From: JBDNDK01 sp046719185
Lineage (GTDB): Bacteria > Armatimonadota > UBA5829
Assembly (NCBI GenBank): GCA_046719185.1
Contig: JBDNDK010000077.1
Coordinates: forward strand, 1 to 10,469
Length of the DNA stretch: 10,469 nt
Direction of reading: 5' to 3'
Below, one piece after another: positions 1 to 7,240 of this stretch (position 1 is its first letter; every line of letters starts with the position of its first letter). A program made the position numbers and the translations under genes. The notes below the pieces were generated by a model. That model searched no databases and was not told the origin of the DNA. It saw nothing but the letters and a program-made list of their open reading frames with translations.

Positions 1-177
1 TCGACATTGATTTTAATTGCAACCTTGATTGGACTTGGCTTGGGATATTTCCTTGATAGCAAGCTGGGGACTAAACCGTGGCTTGCTTTTATTTTTACAA
101 TTTTTGGTTTAGCTGCTGGGATATATGAATCTGTGAAAATACTTATGGGGGCATTTATAGATGATGGAGATAAATGA
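1..177 (+). CDS. atpZ: AtpZ, F0F1 ATP synthase accessory membrane protein (5'-truncated)
   Basis: Reading frame 1 is open from the window edge to a TGA at 175-177 and gives the last 58 residues of a small membrane protein. The visible part has a glycine-rich first helix (about residues 2-18, with GLGLGYFLD), a short polar turn containing a K-P-W motif (25-27), and a second helix (about 27-44) ending in GIYESVKIL. This two-helix pattern is typical of the AtpZ family (ATPase_gene1), usually the first gene of bacterial atp operons. Family members have been linked to ion (Mg2+/Ca2+) transport or assembly roles with AtpI; the exact role here cannot be read from sequence. The 3' end overlaps atpI by 17 bases, so translation is probably coupled. 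The start codon and the operon promoter lie upstream of the window. Confidence 0.85.
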   Translation, partial: STLILIATLIGLGLGYFLDSKLGTKPWLAFIFTIFGLAAGIYESVKILMGAFIDDGDK

Positions 178-568
178 TGCCTTCATAAATAGAGTATATA
201 AAGCCAGCATTATTGTTGCAGTTATTGGTGCATTTGTATGGTGGATATCTTTAGGAATTGTGTCTGCAGCTGGCTGGATATGCGGAGCATTATTATCTGT
301 TGCGGTTTTAAGAGCTTATGAAATTGCGGTAAAAAAGCTATTTAGACCTGATATTAAAAAAAATAAAAATATCATGACTAAATTTTTCCTAGCAAAATTA
401 CCGATAATGCTTTTAGTCCTAAGTTTTTTTGTATGGATTGCAAAACACAATTATATTTTTATAATTTCTTTTATTGCTGGAGTAGCACTGGCTCAGGCTG
501 TAATTGTATTGAAAACAATAGGCATAGTTATTGGCAATCATATTAGTAATGAAAAGGGGAATAACTAA
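161..568 (+). CDS. atpI: AtpI, ATP synthase protein I
   Basis: This 135-residue, very hydrophobic protein has four predicted membrane helices (about residues 14-33, 37-55, 78-96 and 99-121) with a basic loop around 58-74. Size, topology and position between atpZ and atpB match the ATP synthase I chain family. AtpI is not part of the catalytic enzyme; in other bacteria it helps assemble or stabilise the c-ring. The ATG at 161 is preceded by GGGGG at 147-151 with a 9-base gap, and a second ATG follows at 164, so the start could be one codon later. The gene begins inside the end of atpZ and stops two bases before the atpB start. Sequence conservation in this family is low, so the call rests on topology and context as much as on motifs. 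Confidence 0.88.
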   Translation: MMEINDAFINRVYKASIIVAVIGAFVWWISLGIVSAAGWICGALLSVAVLRAYEIAVKKLFRPDIKKNKNIMTKFFLAKLPIMLLVLSFFVWIAKHNYIFIISFIAGVALAQAVIVLKTIGIVIGNHISNEKGNN

Positions 569-570
569 GT

Positions 571-1323
571 TTGGAACACGGTGACGGGCACGGCTCAGGT
601 GTAAATATACACTTTCACACTTGGCTGCATTTTCTAGTTTCAAGACATATAATACCGGATTGGATTCCTGAGTATGTTGCAAATACTTGGATTATAATCC
701 TTATTTTGTGTATTCCTGTGTTTATTGCATCTAGAAATTATAGAGTGCACAATCCTAGCAGATTTCAAACATTCCTAGAGTGGATAGTAGTTGCATTAAA
801 TGGATTTGTGACCAATCTTGTTGGAAGTAAAGAAGCTAAAGTTCTCACACCAATAATTGGCACTTATTTCATATATATTCTTTCTATAAATTATGAAGGT
901 TTAATACCGGGTTTTGGTAGTCCAACCACTGATATAAACACAACAGTTTCTCTAGCACTTTTTGCAATTGTATTAGTTCATTATTTTGGCATTACAAGGC
1001 TTGGAATTGTTAATTATTTCAAGCATTTTCTTGGTGAACCATTATGGCTTGCACCTTTAATGTTTCCAATACACATAATAGGAGAGTTGGCAAAGCCTTT
1101 ATCACTTTCTATTCGTTTATTTGGGAATATTCTTGGTGAAGATATGGTAATTGCTATTCTGATTGTTATTACAATTCAGATGGCTGGTAATTTCTTGTTG
1201 CCGATGCAGTTTCCTATGGTTCTTTTTGGATTGTTTGGAGGTTTCGTGCAGGCACTTGTTTTCTCAATGCTTGTAGGAATATATATATCTGTGGCAATTA
1301 GTGGCCACGAAGAGCATCATTAG
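571..1323 (+). CDS. atpB: F0F1 ATP synthase subunit a
   Basis: Subunit a (250 aa) is the stator membrane subunit that forms the two ion half-channels against the c-ring. The C-terminal half holds the diagnostic segment around residues 171-191 (GELAKPLSLSIRLFGN), with the essential arginine at R182, equivalent to E. coli R210. The last helix (about 225-243) carries Q227 in a QALVF motif, matching the conserved glutamine (Q252 in E. coli) opposite that arginine. The N-terminus is polar and histidine-rich (MEHGDGHGSG) and the C-terminus ends in HEEHH. The start is a TTG: an in-frame TAA at 562-564 leaves no room upstream, the next in-frame ATG is far inside the gene, and AAGGGGA at 554-560 is a fitting ribosome binding site. 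It follows atpI by two bases. Confidence 0.97.
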   Translation: MEHGDGHGSGVNIHFHTWLHFLVSRHIIPDWIPEYVANTWIIILILCIPVFIASRNYRVHNPSRFQTFLEWIVVALNGFVTNLVGSKEAKVLTPIIGTYFIYILSINYEGLIPGFGSPTTDINTTVSLALFAIVLVHYFGITRLGIVNYFKHFLGEPLWLAPLMFPIHIIGELAKPLSLSIRLFGNILGEDMVIAILIVITIQMAGNFLLPMQFPMVLFGLFGGFVQALVFSMLVGIYISVAISGHEEHH

Positions 1324-1359
1324 CAAAATCAGCTTATAACTTAAGGAGAACGACTTGAT

Positions 1360-1659
1360 ATGGAAATGATTTATTTTGCGGCATTAGCTCTTGCAATTGG
1401 ACTTGGAGTTCCTATTGCTGTAATTGGTGGTGGTATTGGTCAGGGTAAGGCTGCAGCATCTGCTGTTGAAGCAATTGCTAGACAACCAGAAGCTTCTGGC
1501 AAAATCCAGACAGCTTTAATTATTGGTTTGGCTCTTATTGAGTCTTTGGTTATTTACTCTTTGCTTGTATCACTTATTCTTCTGTTTATGGGTATTCCAA
1601 GTGTTAATGGATTGGTGGAGAAAGTGCTTACAAGTGGAGCTGCAATAAAGGGACATTAA
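1360..1659 (+). CDS. atpE: F0F1 ATP synthase subunit c (c-ring)
   Basis: Subunit c (99 aa) is the two-helix hairpin that forms the rotating ring. Helix 1 has the glycine-packing motif at 23-29 (GGGIGQG). The polar loop is ARQPE at 40-44, which contacts gamma and epsilon. Helix 2 has the ion-carrying carboxylate E61 in LIESLVIYSLL. Q28, E61, S62 and Y66 fall at the spacing of the ion-site residues in sodium-binding c-rings, but the position after S62 is leucine rather than threonine, so the coupling ion is uncertain. The C-terminal tail after the second helix (about 80-99) is longer than in E. coli. AAGGAG at 1343-1348 is one of the strongest ribosome binding sites in the operon, fitting the need for many c copies. 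The gene lies in gaps of 36 and 72 bases. Confidence 0.97.
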   Translation: MEMIYFAALALAIGLGVPIAVIGGGIGQGKAAASAVEAIARQPEASGKIQTALIIGLALIESLVIYSLLVSLILLFMGIPSVNGLVEKVLTSGAAIKGH

Positions 1660-1661
1660 TT

Positions 1662-1716
1662 CTGCTTTTGCAGTTTTGATGTGTGATATGTATAGATCAC
1701 TTGATAATAACATCAA
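1662..1716 (+). other. Potential RNA hairpins in the atpE-atpF gap
   Basis: The 72-base gap after atpE holds a small hairpin just after the stop codon (CTGC 1662-1665, TTTT loop, GCAG 1670-1673), followed by a short T-run at 1674-1677. A second structure has a perfect 7-pair outer stem (1676-1682 with 1710-1716), directly stacked on a 5-pair inner stem (1683-1687 with 1696-1700). These could act as a weak attenuator, a processing site or a 3' stabiliser for the c-subunit message. The pairing is seen directly; the function is inference. Short stems also arise by chance in AT-rich DNA. Confidence 0.4.
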
Positions 1717-1731
1717 TAAACTGGAGTCAAT

Positions 1732-2229
1732 ATGGTTGATATAATTCCCGATGCAAAAGTGCTTATACTTCAGTTTGGTGCATTTTTGATAGTTCTTTTG
1801 GTGCTGAGAGCGTTTATGTTCAAACCACTGATGCAAATAATACAGACTAGGCAGGAAGAAATTGCTGGTCAGTATGAAAATGTGGATAAAACACTGAAAG
1901 AAGCAGATGAACTGAAGAAGCAGTATAACGAAAGGCTTGCCAGTGTGGATGATGAGCTGAAAGAAAAAATTGCATCAGCAATAAAAGAAGGTCATGATAT
2001 GAAAGAGCAGATATTGGAAGAATCAAGAAGACATGCTGATGAGATAATTTTAAGAGCTCAAGAAGAAATTAAAAGGGAAACCGAAGTTGCAATGGTGAAC
2101 CTTAAAAACACTGTTGCTGAGCTGGCTGTTGATGCCGCTGAAAAGGTAATTGCTGCTGAGCTTGATATTGAAAAGCACAAAAAGCTGATTGATGACTTCA
2201 TCGAAAACATCGATGAGGTGAAAAAATGA
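1732..2229 (+). CDS. atpF: F0F1 ATP synthase subunit b
   Basis: Subunit b (165 aa) is the peripheral-stalk protein that holds F1 to subunit a. It has one N-terminal membrane helix (about residues 8-29), followed by the conserved FKPL turn (30-33) and an arginine at 40. A long, charged, almost proline-free helix (about 40-145) is the dimeric coiled-coil stalk. The C-terminal part (AVDAAEKVIAAELD, about 132-145) is the typical delta-binding end. GGAG at 1723-1726 sits 5 bases before the ATG. The stop overlaps the atpH start as ATGA, so the two are translationally coupled. Only one b-type gene is visible, so either the stalk is a homodimer or a b' gene lies elsewhere. Confidence 0.95.
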   Translation: MVDIIPDAKVLILQFGAFLIVLLVLRAFMFKPLMQIIQTRQEEIAGQYENVDKTLKEADELKKQYNERLASVDDELKEKIASAIKEGHDMKEQILEESRRHADEIILRAQEEIKRETEVAMVNLKNTVAELAVDAAEKVIAAELDIEKHKKLIDDFIENIDEVKK

Positions 2230-2759
2230 TAGAGAAAAGAATTGTCAGAAGGTATGCAACAGCACTTTTTAAGGCTGCCAAAGATGAAGGTGTGATTGAT
2301 AGGATTGAAAGTGACCTTGGTCTTGTAGCTTATGTGATTGAGATGTCTCCTGAGCTGATGAATACTATCAAATCACCTGTGGTGCCTAAAGATGTTAAAA
2401 AGAACATTGTAAAAAGTGTTGCAAATGATAGATTGCATCCTATTACTCTTAATTATCTTTATCTACTTATTGATAAAGGTAGAGAAGAGGCAATTCTAGA
2501 CACTGAACAAGAATACCTTGACCTTGCTAATGAGGAAAGAGGTGTTGTTACAGCACAAGTTGTTACTGCAATCAAGCTTGATGAAGAGCAAGAAAACCTT
2601 TTGAAAGAAAAACTTAAAAAGATGACTGGTAAAAATATTCATCTTGTGAAGGTAGCTATACCTGAGGTTTTGGGTGGAGTTTTGATTCGTATTGGTGACA
2701 GAGTGATAGACGGAACCATTCGTGGTCAGTTAGATAAAATGAAAGAAAACTTAAAGTAA
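2226..2759 (+). CDS. atpH: F0F1 ATP synthase subunit delta
   Basis: Subunit delta (177 aa, OSCP family) links the top of the alpha3beta3 hexamer to the b stalk. The N-terminus (IVRRYATALFKAA, residues 5-17) is the family's opening helix. The C-terminal domain ends in the conserved GGVLIRIGDRVIDGTIRGQL region (about 150-169), and the length is normal for the family. The ATG overlaps the atpF TGA by four bases, and GAGGTG at 2215-2220 inside the end of atpF is a good ribosome binding site 5 bases upstream. This is the usual position between atpF and atpA. Confidence 0.96.
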   Translation: MIEKRIVRRYATALFKAAKDEGVIDRIESDLGLVAYVIEMSPELMNTIKSPVVPKDVKKNIVKSVANDRLHPITLNYLYLLIDKGREEAILDTEQEYLDLANEERGVVTAQVVTAIKLDEEQENLLKEKLKKMTGKNIHLVKVAIPEVLGGVLIRIGDRVIDGTIRGQLDKMKENLK

Positions 2760-2781
2760 TTCTAAAGCACGGAGTAAATAT

Positions 2782-4305
2782 ATGGCGGTTAATATAAGAC
2801 CGGATGAGGTTGCTCAGATACTGAGATCTAATCTTCAATCTTATGAAACAGATCTGCAGGAAGTTGGTGTTGGAAGTGTGCTCCAAGTTGGAGATGGTAT
2901 TGCAAGAGTATATGGCTTGCAGGATGCCATGGCAGGAGAACTTGTTGAGTTTCCAGACAACATTATGGGCATGGTATTAAACCTTGAAGAAGATAATGTA
3001 GGTTGTGTGCTTTTAGGTCCTGATACCACTATAAAAGAAGGCATGCAGGTTAAAAGAACAGGAAGAATCATTGATGTTCCTGTTGGTGAGGCTATGCTAG
3101 GCAGAGTTGTGGATGCATTGGGCAATCCGCTTGATGGAAAAGGTCCTATTCAGGCAACTGAAAGAAGACATGTAGAAACTAATGCCCCGGGTGTTGTGGA
3201 AAGACAGCCTGTTAAGGAATCACTTGCAACAGGCATTAAAGCTGTTGATTCTATGATACCTATTGGAAGAGGACAAAGAGAGCTTATTATTGGAGACCGT
3301 CAGACAGGAAAAACTGCTGTTGCTATAGATACAATATTAAAACAAAAGGGTGAAGATGTCTTTTGTATATATGTTGCTATTGGTCAGAAACTTTCTAATA
3401 TTGTTCAGATTGTGAAGGTTCTGGAAGAGCATGGAGCAATGGAATACACAATAGTTGTTGTTGCATCTGCATCAGACCCTGCACCTCTGCAGTATATTGC
3501 ACCATACACTGGTTGTGCTATGGGTGAGTATTTTAGAGATACAAAAAGACATGCATTGGTAGTATATGATGATTTGTCAAAGCATGCTCAGGCATATAGA
3601 CAAGTATCTTTGCTATTAAGAAGACCACCTGGAAGAGAAGCATATCCGGGAGATATTTTCTTCCTTCACTCAAGATTGCTTGAAAGAGCAGCTAAACTTA
3701 GTGATGATTTGGGAGCAGGCTCTCTTACTGCACTTCCTATAATTGAAACACAGGCTGGTGATATATCTGCATATATTCCAACTAATGTTATTTCAATTAC
3801 TGATGGACAGATATATCTTGAACCAGATCTTTTCTATGCGGGTGTGAGACCTGCTATTAATGTTGGTACTTCTGTATCAAGAGTAGGTTCTAGTGCTCAG
3901 AAAAAGGCTATGAAAACTATCACTGGTCAGCTGAAGCTTGATCTTGCAAGATATTGGGAGCTTCAGGCATTTGCTCAGTTCTCCAGTGATCTTGATAAGG
4001 CAACACTTGCCCAGCTTGAAAGAGGTTCTAAGGTTGTTGAAATATTGAAACAGCCTCAGTATTCTCCATGTGATTTGAGTGAAGAAATTTTCATAATATA
4101 TGCTGCTACTAATGGATATCTTGATGATATTCCGCTTAGTGAAGTGGCTAGATATGAAAAAGAGCTTAATGCTTATATGAAAGAGAAATATGCTGATTTA
4201 GGTCAGACTATAGATAAAACAGGACTTTTAGATGAATCTCATTTAGAGATACTTCAAGGTGCTGTGAAAGAATTTACAGAATCATTTAAGGTTGAAATCA
4301 AATAA
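2782..4305 (+). CDS. atpA: F0F1 ATP synthase subunit alpha
   Basis: Subunit alpha (507 aa) alternates with beta in the F1 hexamer and carries the non-catalytic nucleotide sites. An N-terminal helix and beta-barrel (about 1-95) precede the nucleotide-binding domain with the P-loop GDRQTGKT at 171-178. The PAINVGTSVSRVGS segment at 357-370 is the alpha/beta family signature and contains R367, equivalent to the arginine finger (R376 in E. coli) that reaches into the catalytic site. The C-terminal helical domain runs from about 380 to 507. Length and motifs are normal. GGAG at 2771-2774 lies 7 bases before the ATG. The stop TAA shares one base with the atpG start (TAATG), so the two genes are probably coupled. 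Confidence 0.98.
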   Translation: MAVNIRPDEVAQILRSNLQSYETDLQEVGVGSVLQVGDGIARVYGLQDAMAGELVEFPDNIMGMVLNLEEDNVGCVLLGPDTTIKEGMQVKRTGRIIDVPVGEAMLGRVVDALGNPLDGKGPIQATERRHVETNAPGVVERQPVKESLATGIKAVDSMIPIGRGQRELIIGDRQTGKTAVAIDTILKQKGEDVFCIYVAIGQKLSNIVQIVKVLEEHGAMEYTIVVVASASDPAPLQYIAPYTGCAMGEYFRDTKRHALVVYDDLSKHAQAYRQVSLLLRRPPGREAYPGDIFFLHSRLLERAAKLSDDLGAGSLTALPIIETQAGDISAYIPTNVISITDGQIYLEPDLFYAGVRPAINVGTSVSRVGSSAQKKAMKTITGQLKLDLARYWELQAFAQFSSDLDKATLAQLERGSKVVEILKQPQYSPCDLSEEIFIIYAATNGYLDDIPLSEVARYEKELNAYMKEKYADLGQTIDKTGLLDESHLEILQGAVKEFTESFKVEIK

Positions 4306-5171
4306 TGGCTAGCGTAAAAGACCTTAGAAGAAGAATAAAAGTTGTAAAAAACATAGCTAAAATTACTAATGCTATGAAGATGGTTGCTAGTGCAAGACTA
4401 AGAAAAGCACAAGAGCAAGCTGAGGCTGCTAGACCTTATGCTGAAAAGATTTATGAGGTTATGCTTAATCTTGCTGATTCTGCAGGCTCAATTGAGCATC
4501 CACTTCTTGAGGTGAGACCGGAAAAGAAAATTGCTTATGTGATTATTGGTGCAGAGAGAGGACTTGCAGGAAGTTATAATGCTAATGTAATGAACCGTGC
4601 TCTCTACACTATAAAAAAACATGATAAAAATGATGATGAGCATGTAAGACTTTTTCTTGTGGGTAGAAAAGCAATCGCTTTTTATAGAAAACTTCCTTAT
4701 GATATTGAAGATACTTTGGAGCTTTCTGGTAATGGGGTAAGCTTTATGGATATTAAAGCTCTCACTACCAAAATTAGAACAATGTTTGAAACTGGTGAAT
4801 TGGATGCTGTGTATTTGGTGTATTCAAAGTTTATTTCACCAATGAAACAGGAACCTACTGTAGTAAGAGTGCTTCCTATGGTTGCACCTGAAAAGCCTAT
4901 TGAGGCTGGAACCTCTGATATGATTTTTGAACCTAATTCAGAAGAATTACTAACAAAGCTGTTGCCAAAGTATGTAGATACTGAGTTTTATCAGGCATTT
5001 GTGGAAGCACAGGCAAGTGAGCAGGGTGCAAGAATGACTGCTATGAGTTCTGCTACCAAGAATGCTGAAGAAATGATTGTAAACTTGACTCTTGAATATA
5101 ACAAGGCAAGACAAAGTGCTATCACTAGTGAGATACTTGAAATTGTAGCTGGTGCTGAGGCATTGAAATAA
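4305..5171 (+). CDS. atpG: F0F1 ATP synthase subunit gamma
   Basis: Subunit gamma (288 aa) is the central rotor shaft linking the c-ring to the catalytic hexamer. The N-terminal coiled-coil helix contains the conserved ITNAMKMVASARLRKAQ stretch (20-36), and the C-terminal helix (about 215-288) ends in the family signature YNKARQSAITSEILEIVAGA. Between them is the Rossmann-like domain with the conserved GAERGLAGSYNANV segment (about 82-95). Length is normal and no regulatory insert of the chloroplast or cyanobacterial type is seen. Its start overlaps the atpA stop by one base. Only a weak AAGG at 4288-4291 lies upstream, so translation probably depends on ribosomes finishing atpA. Confidence 0.97.
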   Translation: MASVKDLRRRIKVVKNIAKITNAMKMVASARLRKAQEQAEAARPYAEKIYEVMLNLADSAGSIEHPLLEVRPEKKIAYVIIGAERGLAGSYNANVMNRALYTIKKHDKNDDEHVRLFLVGRKAIAFYRKLPYDIEDTLELSGNGVSFMDIKALTTKIRTMFETGELDAVYLVYSKFISPMKQEPTVVRVLPMVAPEKPIEAGTSDMIFEPNSEELLTKLLPKYVDTEFYQAFVEAQASEQGARMTAMSSATKNAEEMIVNLTLEYNKARQSAITSEILEIVAGAEALK

Positions 5172-5193
5172 ACTAAGGCAGATCTTTTAATTC

Positions 5194-5198
5194 GGAGG
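5194..5198 (+). promoter_or_regulatory. Ribosome binding site fixing the TTG start of atpD
   Basis: GGAGG lies 7 bases before the TTG at 5206. The protein from this TTG begins MATGKVVQVIGP, as beta subunits do, and the next in-frame ATG would remove the N-terminal barrel strand. The site therefore decides the start. Confidence 0.85.
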
Positions 5199-5205
5199 TC
5201 AAATT

Positions 5206-6606
5206 TTGGCTACTGGAAAAGTTGTACAGGTTATTGGTCCTATTGTTGATATTGCATTTCCACCAGACCAATTGCCGGATATTTTAAATGCTATTGAAAT
5301 TTCTGGTGTGGAAGGAAAGACTCTAACTGTTGAAGCAGCTCAGATGCTTGGCAATGATACTGTCAGATGTATTGCTATGCAGACAACTGATGGTTTGGTG
5401 AGAGGTGCTGAGGCTGTTGATACTGGAGGTCCTCTTACTGTTCCTGTTGGAAAAGGAACTCTAGGTAGAGTGTTTAACTTACTGGGTGATCCTATTGATA
5501 ATAGAGGACCAGTGCAAGCAGAAGAAAGACTGCCTATTCATAGAATGCCTCCAAGTTTTGAGGAAAGAACTCCTACTGTGGAAGCATTTGAGACTGGTCT
5601 TAAAGTTGTTGACCTTATATGTCCATACTCAAAAGGTGGTAAAATTGGTCTCTTTGGTGGAGCTGGTGTAGGAAAAACTGTTCTCATTACTGAGCTTATC
5701 AGAAATGTTGCCACTGAACATGGTGGTGTTTCTGTCTTTGCTGGAGTTGGAGAAAGAACAAGAGAAGGAAATGACCTCTGGCTTGAAATGCAGGAAAGTG
5801 GAGTTATTGATAAGACTACTATGGTATTTGGTCAGATGAATGAGCCTCCTGGAGCTAGATTAAGAGTTCCATTAAGTGCTCTTACAATGGCTGAATATTT
5901 TAGAGATACTGAAGGTCAGGATGTTCTTTTATTTGTAGATAATATCTTTAGATTTGTGCAAGGTGGTTCTGAGGTATCAGCACTTTTAGGAAGAATGCCT
6001 AGTGCTGTAGGTTATCAGCCAACACTAGGAACAGAAATGGGTGCTCTTCAAGAAAGAATTACATCCACAAAAAGGGGCTCTGTTACTTCTATTCAGGCTG
6101 TTTATGTTCCTGCTGATGACCCAACAGATCCAGCACCTGCAACAACATTTAGCTTCCTTGATGCTACAACATATCTTGAAAGAAGCATATTTGTAAGGGG
6201 TATTTATCCATCTGTAGATCCTCTTGCTTCAACTTCAAGAATTCTTGATCCATTGATTGTTGGTAAAGAGCATTATGATTGTGCTAGAAATGTTCAGCAG
6301 ATACTTCAGAGATACAGAGAACTGCAGGATATTATTGCAATTCTTGGTGTTGATGAACTTTCTGATGATGATAAAATGACTGTTAATAGAGCAAGAAAGA
6401 TTGAAAACTTCTTATCACAACCTATGTTTGTGGCTGAAGTGTTTACTGGTCTTGCTGGTAAGTTTGTGCCTATGTCAGAGACAGTTAGAAGTTTTAATGA
6501 GATTCTTGAAGGCAGATGGGATCATTTGCCAGAGCAGGCTTTTTATATGGTTGGAGCCATTGAAGATGCTGTTGAAAAAGCTAAAAAAATGGGAGTGGAA
6601 GTATAG
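5206..6606 (+). CDS. atpD: F0F1 ATP synthase subunit beta (catalytic)
   Basis: Subunit beta (466 aa) carries the three catalytic sites of ATP synthesis. The N-terminal barrel begins at once (GKVVQVIGPIVDI, 4-16). The P-loop GGAGVGKT is at 151-158 and the catalytic glutamate is E183 in GERTREGND. The Walker B aspartate region is LLFVDNIFRF (241-250), and the hexamer-specific GYQPTLGTEMG segment is at 269-279. The C-terminal lever acidic motif reads DELSDDD (383-389) in place of the classic DELSEED. All catalytic residues are present and the length is normal. The start is a TTG behind a strong GGAGG. It follows atpG after 34 bases and precedes atpC by 18 bases, the usual G-D-C order. Confidence 0.98.
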   Translation: MATGKVVQVIGPIVDIAFPPDQLPDILNAIEISGVEGKTLTVEAAQMLGNDTVRCIAMQTTDGLVRGAEAVDTGGPLTVPVGKGTLGRVFNLLGDPIDNRGPVQAEERLPIHRMPPSFEERTPTVEAFETGLKVVDLICPYSKGGKIGLFGGAGVGKTVLITELIRNVATEHGGVSVFAGVGERTREGNDLWLEMQESGVIDKTTMVFGQMNEPPGARLRVPLSALTMAEYFRDTEGQDVLLFVDNIFRFVQGGSEVSALLGRMPSAVGYQPTLGTEMGALQERITSTKRGSVTSIQAVYVPADDPTDPAPATTFSFLDATTYLERSIFVRGIYPSVDPLASTSRILDPLIVGKEHYDCARNVQQILQRYRELQDIIAILGVDELSDDDKMTVNRARKIENFLSQPMFVAEVFTGLAGKFVPMSETVRSFNEILEGRWDHLPEQAFYMVGAIEDAVEKAKKMGVEV

Positions 6607-6624
6607 TTTCCATTAGAAAACATT

Positions 6625-7050
6625 ATGCCTGAAAGAAAATTTACCGTTGAAATTATAACACCGGACAAAGTAGTTCTAAAAAATGATGAGATTATATCTC
6701 TTGTAGTTCCCGGAAGTCAGGGCTATATGGGTGTGTTGTCTCATCATGCACCATTAATTACAGAACTTGATATTGGTGAAATTGACTACACTACATTTGA
6801 TGGTACACAAGATTGTATTGCCATTTCAAATGGGTTTCTGGAAATTTATGAAAACAAGGTAACTGTGCTTGCGGAAAGTGCTGAGCTTGCTTGTGATATT
6901 GATGTAGAAAGAGCAGAAAAAGCATTGCACAGAGCTGAAGACAGAATAAGACTTCATACTGATGATATTGATATAGACAGAGCAGAGTTGGCTATGAAAA
7001 GAGCTATCAATAGACTGCATGTTGTGCAGAAGTATAGAAGTTTGCATTAA
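6625..7050 (+). CDS. atpC: F0F1 ATP synthase subunit epsilon
   Basis: Subunit epsilon (141 aa) sits at the base of the rotor, couples gamma to the c-ring and can inhibit ATP hydrolysis. The N-terminal beta-sandwich (about 1-88) contains the conserved GYMGVLSHHAPLIT segment (33-46). The C-terminal two-helix domain is complete (about 92-108 and 115-136), so the inhibitory hairpin is present. IDVERA at 92-97 matches the I(L)DxxRA motif of ATP-binding epsilon subunits, and R103, R119, R126 and R130 follow at the expected spacing. The ATG has only a poor ribosome binding site upstream (AGAAAA at 6615-6620), so the gene may be translated at a lower rate than atpD or be coupled to it. It is the last gene before the terminator. 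Confidence 0.96.
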   Translation: MPERKFTVEIITPDKVVLKNDEIISLVVPGSQGYMGVLSHHAPLITELDIGEIDYTTFDGTQDCIAISNGFLEIYENKVTVLAESAELACDIDVERAEKALHRAEDRIRLHTDDIDIDRAELAMKRAINRLHVVQKYRSLH

Positions 7051-7060
7051 GTTCTATGAT

Positions 7061-7096
7061 AAAAGCCGAAGAAAACTTCGGCTTTTTTTGTTTTTT
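7061..7096 (+). terminator. Rho-independent terminator of the atp operon
   Basis: An 11-pair perfect stem (7061-7071 with 7076-7086; the GC-rich core GCCGAAG pairs with CTTCGGC) closes on an AAAA loop. It runs into seven Ts at 7083-7089, then G and six more Ts. It starts 10 bases after the atpC stop. This is a textbook intrinsic terminator for + strand transcription. Confidence 0.95.
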
Positions 7097-7181
7097 CTTT
7101 TTAACTAGATAACCTCTTCAAGTTTAATCAAATTTCTTATTATTGAAATATCAGAGCAAACTTTTTTCTAGTCATTAAGCA

Positions 7182-7220
7182 TTGTATTCAATTGATTGAC
7201 ATGTATAATGGCATAATGAT
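7182..7220 (+). promoter_or_regulatory. Candidate sigma-70 promoter for the DUF485-actP pair
   Basis: A perfect TATAAT lies at 7204-7209 with TTGTAT at 7182-7187 as a weak -35 element, 16 bases away. A perfect TTGACA at 7196-7201 is a good -35 but is too close to that TATAAT. It would have to pair with GATAAA at 7218-7223 (spacing 16). The two possibilities overlap. The 8-base palindrome TCAATTGA at 7188-7195 lies within the region and could be an operator half, but may be chance. Some promoter is expected here because a strong terminator lies upstream. Confidence 0.5.
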
Positions 7221-7240
7221 AAACTTTTTGTTCAGGAAAG

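Noticed and set aside
383..1343. Frameshift or gene break in the atpI-atpB region
   Set aside because: Both proteins have full family length and all expected motifs; only the TTG start of atpB makes the boundary look odd.
2841..3125. Open frame of 94 codons on the minus strand inside atpA
   Set aside because: It is the antisense shadow of a highly conserved alpha-subunit region, has a low-complexity Ser/Pro/Thr-rich product and no ribosome binding site or family likeness.
5486..5671. Plus-strand 61-codon frame inside atpD
   Set aside because: It is the +1 frame of the conserved beta subunit, rich in Leu and Lys, with no own start signals. The 6401-6616 frame is rejected for the same reason.
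7104..7172. ACTAGA and TCTAGT as inverted repeat ends of a small mobile element
   Set aside because: The repeats are only 6 bases, 57 bases apart, with no target duplication or transposase, and are expected by chance in AT-rich DNA.
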